Positions 1-15,200 of a DNA stretch of 64,000 nucleotides are shown piece by piece (the stretch's first letter is position 1; every line of letters starts with the position of its first letter). The notes under the pieces are model-generated. The model worked only from the letters and a program-made list of their open reading frames with translations, ran no database searches and was not told the DNA's origin. This DNA comes from Ophiocordyceps camponoti-saundersi (nom. inval.). Taxonomy: Eukaryota; Ascomycota; Sordariomycetes; Hypocreales; Ophiocordycipitaceae. Where the stretch lies: positions 1 through 64,000 of the forward strand of contig PDHQ01000136.1 in assembly GCA_003339415.1 (NCBI GenBank). The letters run 5' to 3'. Both the position numbers and the translations under genes were made by a program.

Positions 1-224
1 TAAGCCTTATATAAAGGCTTAAAGCTATATTAAATTTTATAATATTTATTTACTATTTTCTATAAACTTATTATTATATTTAATTTCTTCTTTTTAATAT
101 ATAATATTTAAGATTTTTTTACTCGCTGAATAATAGTCTAATTAAAAAAAAAACTTAAGTTATATAAAATATATAATCGGAGCTATATACTAGTATTTTT
201 TTATATTTAATTAGCTTACGTAAG
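1..224. other. AT-rich sequence, nothing recognised
   Basis: This is RIP-like AT-rich sequence. I see no terminal repeat, RNA gene or coding relic in it. Confidence 0.5.
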
Positions 225-390
225 CTGACTAAAGCTTTAGTCATTTTAGTCTTTAGTCTTTAGTCAGTTAGTCACTTTATTTAGTGACTGACTAAAGTCA
301 CTAGAGTGACTGACTAATGACTGACTAAAAAGTACGTATTTTAGTCATGACTAAACTTTAGTCAGTTATTAGTCAGTCATGACTGACTAA
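225..390. repeat. Degenerate TGACTGACTAA / TTAGTCAGTCA minisatellite
   Basis: Short motifs of the type GACTGACTAA and their reverse complement TTAGTCAGTC are repeated at irregular spacing and in both orientations, so the array can fold on itself. It keeps many CA and TG dinucleotides, unlike the RIP-altered sequence on both sides. It abuts the truncated left end of an E-family LTR element at about 408. Confidence 0.8.
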
Positions 391-407
391 TTTTAAACCC
401 TGCTCTT

Positions 408-1470
408 ATTATACCCCTAAGGCTACGATATAAAGAAGAATAACGCACGTTATAAAGGCGTTAAACCGCTCCGGGGGTATAATAATAATAATCGAATAAT
501 AAGGATAAGGCTAAAAATAATAAAACTAAGTTAACTTTAACTACTAGTCCCGTAGCTATCTAAAAGTAACTAAAGCTATAAAATTAGCTAATAAACTTAA
601 ATATTCTATTATAACGTTATATTATATTTTCTTAGTTATAATATATAATATCGTAACTATTACTTTATAGCCCTTATCTATTTTTAATAACGCGAAAAGA
701 TAATATAAAAAATAATTCGATATATATTACCTTAAAAGGTAATACTAAAATTAGTAAGAAAATAATTAGATATTTACCTAATATTAACTTAAACTTATTA
801 ATAAATTAGTAAAGTAAAAAATATCTATAAAACCCTAAACTATATAAGTTCTTAAAAGTAGAAAAATAATTTAATTTACGATAGCTATTAAAAGAACCTA
901 ATTATACCTTAACTACTTATATAGTAAGATAAATATTCCTAACTAAAAAAGAAAAGTTACTAATATTAGAATATATATATTACTAGCTACTTAGGAATAT
1001 AATACGTATTAAATACGCGTAATATATATCGTAAAGATTACTATTTTTATATAAATAAAGTAAGAGGTTAGAGGTACGTATAAAAAGGAGTCGAACTTAA
1101 GATAATACTAATCCGAGATTAGTATAATATTAATATAATATACGTTATTAATATAATAAGAATTAAGGGTAGGAGGGAGTATAGCTAGAACGTATATATA
1201 ATATATTTACTTTTCTATACTTTTTAAGAAAGAGATAAGTTATAAGTAAAGTTATTATTTAATCTTTTATAACTCTATTAGCTAGAGTATATTATACGGT
1301 AAATATAATATTCCTATACGCTATATAATTTAGATAAGTTACCCGAACCTTATTATCTAAGTTAATATAGTATATATATTCTAAGTTTAATTTATTAGTA
1401 TCTTTATTATAAGAAGTTTATAATATAACTCTAGTTACTTATTTAGCTTAGGAAGGATGCCTAACCGATA
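408..1470 (+). mobile_element. E-family LTR element, 3' end with LTR (copy E0)
   Basis: This is the 3' end of an LTR retroelement. About 555 bp of internal sequence ends in a purine-rich tract (AAAAAAGAAAAG) typical of a polypurine tract, followed by an LTR at 964-1470. The LTR starts TATTAG and ends CCGATA; comparing copies, the original ends were TGTCGG and CCGACA, a perfect inverted pair. Homology to the complete copy at 2848-6370 begins at about 408, so the element is cut there. It lies next to the opposite-strand copy E2, whose 3' end is missing, so E0 probably inserted into E2. No coding motif was recognised. Confidence 0.75.
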
Positions 1471-2842
<1,372 letters not shown>

Positions 2843-2847
2843 GGCGG
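2843..2847 (+). repeat. Target-site duplication of E1, left copy (GGCGG)
   Basis: GGCGG lies just before the 5' LTR at 2848. The partner after the 3' LTR (6371-6375) reads AGCGA. The two differences are both G to A, as RIP would make. Confidence 0.7.
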
Positions 2848-3354
2848 TATTAGAATATATATATTACTAGCTACTTAGGAATATAATATACGTTAAATAC
2901 GCGTAACACGCGTCGTAGAGATTACTATCTCTATATAAATAAAATAGGAAGTTAGAGGCACGTATAAAGAGGAGTCGAACTCGAGATAATACTAATCCGA
3001 GACTAATATAATATTAATATAATATATATCGTTAATACGATAGAAATTAAAGGTAAGAGGGAGTATAGCTAGAATATATATATAATATACTTATTTTTCT
3101 ATACTTTTTAAGAAAAAAATAAGTTATAAGTAAAGTTATTATTTAATCTTTTATAATTTTATTAGCTAAAGTATATTATACGGTAAATATAATATTCCTA
3201 TATATTATATAATCTAAATAAATTACTTAAACCTTATTATCTAAGTTAATATAGTATATATATTTTAAGTTTAATCTATTAGTATCTTTATTATAAGAAA
3301 TCTATAATATAACTCTAGCTACCTATTTAGCTTAGGAAGGATACTTAACTAATA
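2848..3354 (+). repeat. 5' LTR of E1
   Basis: 507 bp; starts TATTAG and ends CTAATA, RIP forms of TGTCGG and CCGACA. It aligns over its length to the LTRs at 964-1470, 5875-6370, 6966-7472 (reverse), 11703-12216 and 44948-45453. Confidence 0.85.
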
Positions 3355-5874
3355 TTAATTAGTAATAAAGCTAAGTTATATCGTAAACTTAATTACTTTT
3401 TATTACTTAAAATTTAGTTAACTAACGTAAGCTAAAATACTAGCTTTATTATTATTTAACCTTAGTTTAAATTAGAAATAGAAAAGTAATTTAAATAGTA
3501 AATATTTATTAAAATACTAACTTTTAGGAAATTATAATTATTATTTCGATAATATATAAATATATTTTAACTAATATTTAATTAATAATTTAATAATTTA
3601 GATATTTTAGTACTTAGCGATAACTTATTATAAGTTAATATTATCTATTTTTTCTTCTTTTTACTTTTAGTTTAGGATTTTGAGGAACTTATTTTAATTT
3701 TAACCTAAAATCTTATTAACCTTAGATTAGTTTTAATAGTTATTTCGTAATTATTATTTACTAGATTTTTATAAGTTTAGTATTAGAAGTTTCTTATAAT
3801 TAAGTTAATTTAGTAAAATATAAAAGATAAAAATAATAAAAAGAAAAAAATAATAAAAATAATAAAAACGAAAAAAAAACCCTAAGACCGGAGTCCCCTA
3901 ATATTACTCCTAACGCGGATACTAAGAAGAACGCGCCTCCTACTAAGCTTAAAATATAAGGTAAGTAATATTAGCGTATTAATAATATTAATTAGATATT
4001 AACTTAAACTTAAATAAAAATTATATTATTATTAAACTTACCTTAGCGCGCTAATCTTTATATAAGGGTATATTATTACTTATAAAAATAGCTAAAGCTT
4101 AAGCTAAGGCTACTATTATAAGAACTATTTATTAGGTTAATATTAGCTTATATAATATTTAAATTTAGAAAATAAGCTATATATATATTATTATAATAAA
4201 TACTTACTTTTACGTAAATATAATAAGCTATTACTAGCTAAGATACTTATTCCTAATAAGCGTTTATAGCTAGCTTTTACTTATTTATATAATTAATATA
4301 ATTTTAATAAAAAGGTACCTTTTTTATATTACCGCGTTTAATTTAATCGCGCTACGCTTAAAATAATAGCGTAAGCGGTAGCGTAGATATAAAAAGATTA
4401 CGGTCCTCTAATTACGCGTAATAAGGTATAATTAGAGTCGCCGCGTTTATAGGTAATAGTATCCTAGCGCGTAGGCGGAATAAAATAGCTAATATAACGC
4501 TTAAAGTATAAGCTACTAAGGGAGTAAGTAACGGACGCGTATATTAAAAAAAAGCTAAGTTTAGAAATATATTAATATTTAATATAATTTTAATTTATAG
4601 CTAACTTAAAATTAAGTTAAGATTAATATATTTTCTATACGCTAATATATTATCTTATATAGTATATTATCGTTATTAATATCGGCTTTTAATTTAAAGC
4701 TTAAGATAATAATATAATAACCGCGTAGTATAATAGGAGTATAAAAATATTACTTAAATATAAATATAATCTTACTTTAAAGTTAGTATAAATCCTTATT
4801 ATACTTAGCTTAAAATTAACTTAAATTTACTTTTAATATATAATAATAACTATAATAATAATAATAATAATTAATATAAAAGAGAAAAAAAGAAAAGGAA
4901 TATAAAGCTAAGGCGCGGGGTAATTTATAAGTAAAGTTACTAACTTACTAATTTACCCCTTTACGATAAGTATATACCCTTATTTTATATTATTAAGGTA
5001 AACTAATATCTAAGGTATTAGTATATATTTTTACTATTAAGGTAAATTAATATATAGTAAGTTAGTACGTATTATTATTATCTAAGTTAGTATTTAAATT
5101 AGTATATACCTTTTAATTATAAAAGGCCTTTTATCCCCCTTTTAATTTTCCTTTTTTTCCCCCTTATATTAGTTTTTTCGATATTTATTCTTCTTATTTT
5201 TCGAAGATTACCTAAACCCCTCCTTACTAAGTATATCTCTTTTTATTTTATATATTCTATTTACTTTTCTAGTTTATAAACTAGAAGAGAAAAGCTACTA
5301 AAAGAGTATAATACCCCTATTATACCCCTAAGGCTACGATATAAAGAAAAATAATATATATCGTAAAGGCGTTAAACCGCCTTAGGGGTATAGTAATAAT
5401 AATCGAATAGTAAGGATAAGGCTAAAAATAATAAAACTAAGTTAACTTTAACTATTAGTCTTATAGCTATCTAAAAGTAACCGAAATTATAAAACTAGCT
5501 AATAAACTTAAATATTTTATTATAGCGTTATATTATATTTTCTTAGTAATAATATATAATATTATAACTATTACCTTATAGCTCTTATTTACTTTCGATA
5601 ATATAAAAAGATAACGTGAAAAATAATTTAATATATATCGCCCTAAAAAATAATATTAAAATTAGTAAGAAAATAATTAGATATTTACCTAATATCGACC
5701 TAAACTTATTAATAAATTAGTAAAGTAAAAGGTATTTATAAAACCCTAAACTATATAAATTCTTAAAAGTAGAAAAATAATTTAATCTATAATAGCTACT
5801 AAAAGAACTTAATTATACCTTAACTACTTATATAGTAAAACGAATATTCCTAACTAGAAAAGAAAAGTTACTAA

Positions 5875-6370
5875 TATTAGAATATATATATTACTAGCTA
5901 CTTAGGAATATAATACGCGTTAAATACGCGTAATACGCGTTATAGAGATTACTATCTTTATATAAATAAAATAAAAGGTTAAAAGTATATATAAAAAGGA
6001 GTTAAACTTAAGATAATACCGATCCGAGATTAATATAATATACGTTATTAATACGATAAGAATTAAGAGTAGGAGGGAGTATAGCCGGAACGTATATATA
6101 ATATACTTACTTTTCTATACTTTTTAAAAAAAAGATAAGTTATAAGTAAAGTTATTATTTAATCTTTTATAACTCTATTAGCTAGAGTATATTATACGGT
6201 AGATATAATATTCCTATACGCTATATAATCCGGATAAGTTACCTAAACCCTATTATCTAAGTTAATATAGTATACGTATTCTAGGTTTAATCTATTAGTA
6301 TCTCTACTATAAGAAGTCTATAATATAACTCTAGCTACTTATTCGGCTTAGGAAAGATGCCTAACTAATA
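5875..6370 (+). repeat. 3' LTR of E1
   Basis: 496 bp, preceded by the purine tract AGAAAAGAAAAG. It matches the 5' LTR at 2848-3354 with differences that are mainly C/T and G/A. Confidence 0.85.
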
Positions 6371-6375
6371 AGCGA

Positions 6376-7472
6376 AGATATATTAATAATAACTTAAACT
6401 TTAAATAAATTTAAACTAATATTTAACTAATATCGATAATATCTTAATATTACGCGTAAAATATATAATACTCGCTATATTACTAATCCTCTCTTATATA
6501 AAAAATAATTAGCGTTTATTTTTATTATTTTTATATTTTCTTTTTTTATTTTTATCTCTTATAGTTTACTAAATTAATTTACTTATAAGAGACTTTTTTC
6601 TTAACTTTTATAAAATATTATAAATTAAATATACTAAGTATTTACTAATATTAATCTAAGACTAATAAAACTCTAAGTTAAATTTAAAATAAGGTTTAGT
6701 AAACCGCGGACTAAATCTAAAAAAAAAATAAATAATATTAACTTATAATAAGTTATTACTAAATACTAAGATATTTAAATTATTAAATATTAATTAAATA
6801 TTAGTTAAAATATATTAATAGTTTATTAAAATAGTAATTATAGCTTTTATATATATTAGTATTTTAATAATTTTCTACTATCTAAATTACTTTTCTATAT
6901 TTAACTAAACTATAAGTAATAAGGGAAGATTATTTAGATTAACCTAGCTTTATTATACTAATTAATATTAATTAGGTATTTTTCCTAAGCTAAATAAAAA
7001 GCTAATATTATATTTTATTCTTATTATAATAATTTAACTAAGTATTATAAAAAACTTTATATATATATATATTAACTTAAATAATAAAATTTAAGTAACT
7101 TATTTAAATTATATAGCTAAAAAAAATCTATCTCCTATCCTATATATTTTAGCTAAATAAGTTATAAATAATTAATCTTAATAATCTTATTTATAATTAC
7201 TTTTCTTAAAAAATATATAAAAAGATTAATATATTATATATATATCTTAGCTATATTTTCTATTATTTTAAGATTTTTATTATATTAACGTTACGCGTTA
7301 TATTAAGATTACGCTAGTCTTAGATTAGTATTATCTTAAGTTTAACTTTTCTTTATATATATCCCTAACCTTTTACTTTATTTATATAAAGATAGTAATC
7401 TCTACGGCGCGTACTACGCGTGTTTAACGCGTGTTATATTCCTAAGTAGCTAGCGATATATATATTCCGATA
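6376..7472 (-). mobile_element. E-family LTR element, 5' LTR and leader on minus strand (copy E2, right portion)
   Basis: The 5' LTR is at 6966-7472 on the minus strand. It starts TATCGG, the form closest to the ancestral TGTCGG. About 590 bp of leader follows at 6376-6965 and aligns, reverse-complemented, to 3355-3900 of E1. The leader is interrupted at 6371-6375 by the insertion of E1 and continues at 2842 leftwards. Bases 7473-7477 (GATAA) are the expected right target-site copy; its partner is not in the window. Confidence 0.75.
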
Positions 7473-7477
7473 GATAA

Positions 7478-10030
7478 CTTACTATAGTTTATTATAAAAG
7501 CGGTTAAAAGCGGCGTTAATCTAATTAGCGGTTTTAATAGTAGTAAAGATAAAGATTTAAGTAAGGGATTCTCTTATAATAAGGTTTAGATTAGCTTATC
7601 TTTACTATAGCTTAGGCGTAGGGGGGTTAATATCTTATATATTAATTATAAATATTTACGGAATATAATCGGATCTTATAAAGTTAAGGTTTAATCCCGT
7701 ATATAAGGTATAAAACTTAGCTATTACTTAAACTAGATCTAATATACTATCTTAATAGCTATAAAATATTCTAATATATTTACTTTTAAGAGTAAGGAGT
7801 AAAAAGTTAAGTTTAGAAGTCTTTTAGATAAGCTAATTAGCGTTATTAAAGCGTTATTTATAGCTATCTTATAATAAATAATATAAGTTAAAGTCTCTAA
7901 GGAGGATTCGTTTTACTTTTAGCTTAAATTTAAGTAAGAGGGAGAGGTAGCTTTATCTAACTTAATTTAAAAAGGAGTATATTAAGATAATTTCTAATCT
8001 AAAAGTAAAGCTAACTTTAGCTTAATTCTTACTAATAATAAGTAACTAATTGGAAATATTATAGCGCTTATAAATATATATAGCCGCTTATTTATTATAA
8101 AAGATAAGTTTATAAAGTAAGGTTTTAAAAAAAAGCGGACTAGCTCTTAAGCAGTATATTATTCCTTATAAGGTAATAATATTATAATTATATATATTAT
8201 AAAGGGCTAATTATACTAGCTTAGGTTACTTATTAATATTTTAGAAAAGGATTTTTAAGTATATAAGGAGGAGTTAGAGGTAATAATAGTTATATTCTTA
8301 CTATTTTCGCGTAAAGCCCTAATAGCGGCTTTAGTTTAGATTCTAATAAGGGCTAGTATAGTTAGGGGTTCGATACTAATCCTAATAAAGCTATCTATTT
8401 AATATAATATAAGGTAAGTTTATTAATATTTACTATATTCTAAGTTTACCTAAGGGGTTAATAGCCTAAGTTTAGTAAAGATATGCTTTTTTTACGCCTA
8501 ATCTAACGCCTTATAGCTTCCGGTATATCTCCGCTAACTAATATCTTAAAAAATAGCTTTAGCTAGAAGCTACTTATAAGTCTATAATATTTCTTATTAG
8601 CGATAAACTATTAAGGGGACTTAAGGACTAATTCTTAGGTAAATTATATATAAAAAAGTATTACTAACTATATACTAAGTTTAGTAAATTATATAAGCTA
8701 TTATTTATAATAAGCCTAGGCTTTATCTTATTCTTAAATAGCTACGAGGTATAGCCTTAACTAGGCTAAGTAATCTTTACTATATAAAATATATATATAT
8801 AAGTATTTATTTTATCCCGCCTTATATTCGGTCTTAATCTTATATATAATAATATTATATTTACTATAAAGCTTAGTATACTTATAAAACTTAATAATAT
8901 AATTAAAATAATAGTAATTATAATATTAATAAAGTTAGATAGAATTTAAGAAAAGTTTTATTTTAAAAATTTATACTTTTATTATAAGTTTATAGTTATA
9001 AAGCTAATTAGCGTTAGTAAAGGAAGTTAGTTTAATAATAACCGCTATCTAAATAGCTCTAAGTATAGCTTTTAAAGCTCTAAGCTTAATAATAGTAATT
9101 TTATTAACTTACGTAATTTTTATAATAAAATTATCCCGGTCTTTTATAGCTAAAGTAAGAGGAAGCTTTTTAGCGATAATATTATATAAGCGATTAGCGA
9201 TAATAGCGTCTAGTTTAAAAATAGTCTTAACTTAAAAAAGATCTTAAGTAAATTTTATAATATTAAAATTAAACGTAATAGCTATATTTTTACTATTAAG
9301 GCGGTAGATAGCTAAATAGAATATTATCTATAAGGTGCGATTAATAGCTTATATTATATTTTTAAAAGTTTTATTAATAATATTATTTTAAATATTATTA
9401 AAATATACGATAATTTCCTTTTAATATTAAGGTAAGATTCGTTTCTTAAATTTAAGATAAGGTTATAAAGCTAATATAACTTATATTTATATTTTCGATA
9501 TTTAATTTACTAGTAATACTCGTAAAAATACTTTTCGTAAAGTTTTAATAATAATATACTTAATATCCTCTATATATAAGGCCTTAGTTTTAGCTAAATT
9601 TATATATTTTAATTCCTATCTAAGTTAGTTTATATATTATTTTACTATAGCTTAGATTAGTTAGAATAAATCCGCTAAAGTAAGGCTTAATAATATTATA
9701 TAAAGCTATTCTATTAAAATATTAAAAGGGACCTTAAAAAGTTCTTATAAGTTTCCTATATTTTATCTATAGTTAACCGGATTATAGGTAAACTTAGCTA
9801 GCCCCGCGCCTAGTTACGCTTAAAGGTTATTTAGATTTTTCTTCCTATTACGCTTTCTCCCTTCGCGTCTACTATTACCTTAGTTAAGGGGCGGAAGCGC
9901 TATAGCCCTAGGCCGAATTTTCGAGCTATTTACGAATTTATAAATAACTTACCGTTATTCGTAAGTGCGTACCTATTCCGGGTATAGTTAAGAGTTTTTT
10001 TTAATCTTTAATATTTAATATAATAGGCGC
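7478..10030 (+). pseudogene. Unrecognised repeated coding relic K1
   Basis: This stretch reads as a degraded plus-strand coding region: over hundreds of bases one frame is broken only by TAA or TAG, the expected remains of Gln and Trp codons. A segment near 9840-9960 includes the reading ITLSPFASTITLVKGRKRY followed by PNFRAIYEFINN. The same sequence, more mutated, occurs at about 58985-59830, so this is a repeat family. I found no reverse transcriptase, integrase or DDE transposase motif and cannot name it. It ends where the E-family copy E3 begins at about 10030. Confidence 0.45.
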
Positions 10031-10676
10031 TTTTAATTATATATTATACTCTTACCGCGTATATATAATAAGCGCGTGCTATCTAAAAGTTTTAATATTA
10101 GTAAGCGTTTATAAATAGTAGCTATTATATAAGCTATCTTATATATTAATAATTAAAGACTAGCTAATATATATCGCTACGCTTCTACCTACGCTTTTAT
10201 TTTATAGATATATTATTATTTAACTTAAATACGTTAATATAGTAAGAGCGCTTAAGCGTAATCTTAGTTACGCTAACGGGATAAGAGCTAATTTACACGC
10301 AACTTAGGAGTAGTAATAATAACGTATAGAAAAGATAAAGTTATTATAATATATAATATATTAGTAAACGGGTTAAGATCGATATAAACTTTAAAAAAAG
10401 TTAAGACTTACTTATATAACTTTTAGTAACGCGATAAGATATAGGAGCCTTAACGAGATCTATATTATTCTCCTTATCGTTATCGTTACCCTTATTATTA
10501 GAAGTAATAAGGTTCTCCTTAGCTATAGCGCGCTAAGAAGGTAATATAGTTTTACGCGTAAAGTAATAAGGGGTAATATACTATATAGGTATAAAAGTAA
10601 ACTTAACTTAAAGTTAGTATAATATATTATAAACTTTAATTTAAGTTTAGGCTAAGCTTACCTTAATAGTTATACG

Positions 10677-10708
<32 letters not shown>

Positions 10709-12216
10709 TAGCGTAAAGGAGGAAAAAGGAAGAAAAGAATAAGGAGCTTAGGCGTGGGGTAATTTATAAATAAAGTTACTAACTTACTAACTTACCCCTT
10801 TATACCTATAATATATATCCCTCTTAGTTATAATAAAGCTAAATATATATTTATATAACTTAAATATATTAATATATAGTAATATAATATATACTTATAG
10901 CTTATTATAATTAAGGTAAATACGGTATATACCCCTTAATTATAAAAGCCTTTTCTTTTCCCCTTTTAATTTTTTTTCTTCTCTCTCTTTTATATTTATA
11001 TTTTAGGTTTTTATCTTTTTTTCGTAAACTCCTAGGCTAGAAGCTTACTTAGGATATCGCTTTATTTTTTAATATATTAAATATATATATTTATATTCCT
11101 CTAATTAATTTACTAATAAAAAAGAAGCTATTAAAAGATAGCTATATCTTAAGGTAATAGCGTTAAAAATATCTTAACGCTTTAAGGTATAGCTAAGGAA
11201 GTAATAATAAATAATAAATATATAAATATTACGGTATAAGAACGGTTAATATTATAAAAAAAGGATAACTCTCGCTAGCTATAAGGGTTTACTAGTTAAT
11301 AGGGGAGATTCCCCCTTATAATAGCTAGTATTTACCGGGGGCCTTTAAAATAAAGCGCCTTAGTAATATCCTTATAGCTAGCTAATAAGCTCGGATATCT
11401 TATATTAGCGTTAAGCTATATATCTAAGCGATATATATAGCGTTAAGCTTACTACTTATAGCCCTTATTTACTTTTTAATAATAAGAGGCGGCGTAGGAA
11501 TTAGTAAAATAATAATTAAATATAAAGATAATATTAACTTAAACTTATTAATAAATTAGTAAGGAAAAGGTATTTACTAAACCCTTATTATATAAGTCCT
11601 TAAAAGTAAAAAAAGAATTCGATTTATAATAGCTATTAAAAAAACCTAATTATACTCCTTATTACTTATATAATAAATATATATTCCTAAGTAAAAAAGA
11701 AATATTAGAATATATATACTACTAGCTACTTAGGAATATAATACGCGTTAAATATATATAGTACGTATTATAGAGATTACTATCTTTATATAAATAAAAT
11801 AGGAGATTAGGGATATATATAAAAAAGAGTTTAACTTAAGATAATACTAATCTAAGATTAGCGTAATCTTAATATAACGCGTAACGTTAATATAATAAGA
11901 ATCTTTAAATAGTAAAAAGGATAGCTAAGATATATATATATTATATTAATCTTTCTATATATTTTTTAAAAAAGTAATTATAAATAAAGTTATTAAGATT
12001 AATTATTTATAATTTAATTAGCTAAAGTATATAAGATAAGAGACAGACTATTTTTTTAGTTATATAATCCGAATAAGTTACCTAAGGCTAAACCTTATTA
12101 TCTAAGTTAATATATATATATATAAAGTTCCTTATAGTGCTTAGTTTAACTATTATAATAAGAATAAAATATAATATTAGCCTCTTATTCGGCTTAGGAA
12201 GGATACTTAACTAATA
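10030..12216 (+). mobile_element. E-family LTR element, 5'-truncated (copy E3)
   Basis: Internal sequence from about 10030 matches the reverse complement of E2 (1471-2700) and carries a short (AAT)n tract at about 10679-10709. It continues into the LTR at 11703-12216 (TATTAG to CTAATA). The purine tract just before the LTR is shortened relative to other copies. The 5' LTR and leader are absent. The element lies against a relative of family A at 12217. No protein was recognised. Confidence 0.7.
11703..12216 (+). repeat. 3' LTR of E3
   Basis: 514-bp LTR of the E family. Its best sister by eye is the LTR at 44948-45453, with which it shares the internal segment ending GAGACAGAC / GAAACAGAC. Confidence 0.8.
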
Positions 12217-15200
12217 ATTAGAAATTATTAATAAGATAAGGAAGATAAAAGAGGCTATTTTACTTAATATTATAGATATATTTTCCTATAATATATAGAA
12301 ATTATAAGAATAAATAATCCTTAATATTAACCGAATAATATAAGATAAGCTACTAAGTATAATTAATACTAATATATTAGGGGTATCTTTATTAAAGTTA
12401 GCTTTTAAAAGCTAAGGCTATTATAACTAAGATATCGCTATTATTACTTATAGGTCTAAGGCGGGACTTTAGGATATAGAAAAAGTATCGAAATTTAATA
12501 TAAATTAAGTTATTTAACGGGTATTAGGCTAGCAAGCTAACAAGCTTACGCTACCTTAAGCACTAATAGAACTAATAAACGAAATAGGAGCTAATAATAA
12601 TATAAAAGATTCGTTAGATAAATATACTCTTATATTAATATCTAAAATTAGGAATAAGGATATAGTTAAACTTACGATAACTTTTTTAAAAACGCCCTAA
12701 GGACCTAAAACTATACTACTTATCCTAATAACTCCCTTAAAAACGCCTTAAGAACTTAAACTTATACTACTTATCCCTAGTTATAAAAACGCGGGTTAAG
12801 GTTAGCTTAAATTATTAAAGTAAGCCTTAAAAGCGAAGTTAGTATAACTTATCGTTAAGATAAAGCTATAATCTTCTATTATATAAATATCGGCTACTAC
12901 TAGCCTAAAGTATTCTTTATCTTCTATTATATAAACCTTGCTTGCTATAATAAAAATATAACCTATTACTATAATAACTACTAACTTAATATCTTCTATT
13001 ATATAAACCTCGCCTGCTATAATAAAAATATAACCTATTATTATAATAACTACTAACTTAATATCTTCTATTATATAAACCTCGCTTATTATAATAAAAA
13101 TATAACCTATTATTATAACGAAATTATAATCTCCTATCTCGAAGCTTTTAGTTATACTATTTACTATATCGCTATTCTTAATATCCTTATAGTAGTAAAG
13201 AAGATACTAGCGTTAACGCTTATATTTCCTATATTACTATTTTTAAATACTCTTATAATTTAGGCACCTTCGGTTACCTTTACTATTTAAAATATAACTG
13301 TATTAATTTAGGTGCCGGAAGATAGAGCCGTTTTTAATATTACCTATATTATAATTATAAAAGCTTCTACTACCTTTATTAGAGAGAAGCGTTCGAGTTA
13401 TTTTTAGCTAAGTAATAAAGTTTAATAGTATAGTAACTAAAGATAAACTAGATATAAATAAATAAATAATACTCTATTATAAGAGATTAAAAAAAGCGAT
13501 ATAAAGCTAATTATAAGGCTTTTCTTAAATATTAATAAATAGAATTTTAATAAGTTATATAAGTAAAAAGATTAATTACTTAAACTAAAAAAGCTATTAA
13601 GGAGATAATAACTTTTATATATTCCACGGACTCCGCGCTTATAGCGACGCGGATATAAACTTTTTATTTTTATATTATAAATAAACTCCGCTCCCTTTAT
13701 TACCTTATAGCGATAGCTAGCCGCGCTTAGAGTAACTCTAAGGGGGAGGGCGACGCTATATAAGTTAATTATAACCGCGAAAATTTTTTACTTAAAATAT
13801 AGCTATATTTTAAATTATAATAATCCTAGACTTAAAAGTTTACTATATTTATTACCTTATTAAAAGCTAAGGTAAATATTAGTAAAATTATTTTAAGAGA
13901 TACTTTTATTTTTATATAAGTAATTATTAAATAGATAGCGGAGTCTAAAAAGGTCCGGGAAGGTGCCCCCCTTACTCCGACTTTATTAGTTAGTAATATC
14001 TTCTTAGCTATTACGGCCGCGGTTTCCTCTCTTTTTTATAACTCCGGGGAAAGCGGAACTCCTTTAATATAAGCTATAATTATAGCTAAAGCGCTAGAGA
14101 AAATTATTAAAAAGTAAATTCCTAAGCGATATAAGTAATAGCTTATAATTTATTCTAACTTTATAGCTATTTTACTCTAAATTTAAAGCTTTAAGGTAAT
14201 TATAATAAATATTAATTATAAATTTTATAAGTAAAGCTAAGCTTTTATAATAAGGAAATTACTTAGCGGCGATATTATAATAATATTCTAAAATATTATT
14301 TATAAGCTTTAATCTAATCTAAGGTAGCTTTATATTATTTTTTAAAAAAAAGCACGCTTAAGTAATAAAAGTTATACTCTTATTATAAAAAAGGTGCTAG
14401 CGTAAGCCTTATAATAAAATAATAAGAAAGCCTTTTATAAGGAGATTAAATTATTAAATAAGGTTTTAGTAATATAATTATATTTAAAAAGATATTATTC
14501 TAAGATTTAGCGAAGCTTTTTAATAATTATTATTAATAATATAGTAGATATAAATTAAATTTATAATAAAAATATAATAATATAAGCGGAGATTTTTAAC
14601 GCTAAATTATATATACTAAAAGTTTAACTTTAATAGTATTTTAAATATTATTAATTTAAATATATTACTAAATATTATATAATAAAGCTATAATATAGTA
14701 AATATTTTACCGCTTTATATATAAAAGGTAAGTTTATTTACCTTATAGCTTATAAGAAAAGATTATATTATTACTTTTTTTATTAAAAATCTTACCTTAA
14801 GTAAAATTAACTTTACTTTAAGATAAAAGCGGTATAAGATTAGGCGAAGGATATATATATTATTTAACCTTAGAGGTTTATAAACCGGAATTCTATATAT
14901 ATTACCCCTCTTTCTCCTCCTCTAGCGCTAACCGGAAACTAATAATAGCTAAGGCGGAAATATTAGAGAGCGAATATAATAATACCTCCTCTTTTAACCT
15001 TAACTTTATACTTATTCGTAGCTTTATTATAATAATCTACCTATTTTTTAGGACTAGCTATTATAAGGTTTATTATAAGATAATAGAACTTTTATATATT
15101 TTTAAGCCGCGCTAATAAGGCCTTAATAGATTAGATTATTAAGGCTATTTTAATTAAATATAAGGATTTGGTTTATAGTAATAGTAATAGCTAATAGGAT

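Larger units (their letters stand above)
2848..6370 (+). mobile_element. Complete E-family LTR retroelement (copy E1)
   Basis: A 3.5-kb element is bounded by LTRs at 2848-3354 and 5875-6370, which start TATTAG and end CTAATA (originally TGTCGG and CCGACA). Flanks GGCGG and AGCGA form a RIP-altered 5-bp target-site duplication, showing insertion into the minus-strand copy E2. Internal length is only about 2.5 kb, too short for gag plus pol. I see a coding-like plus-strand stretch at about 4030-4620 but no protease, reverse transcriptase or integrase motif. It may be a non-autonomous derivative. The E family differs in LTR sequence from the two Ty3/gypsy families in this window. Confidence 0.8.
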
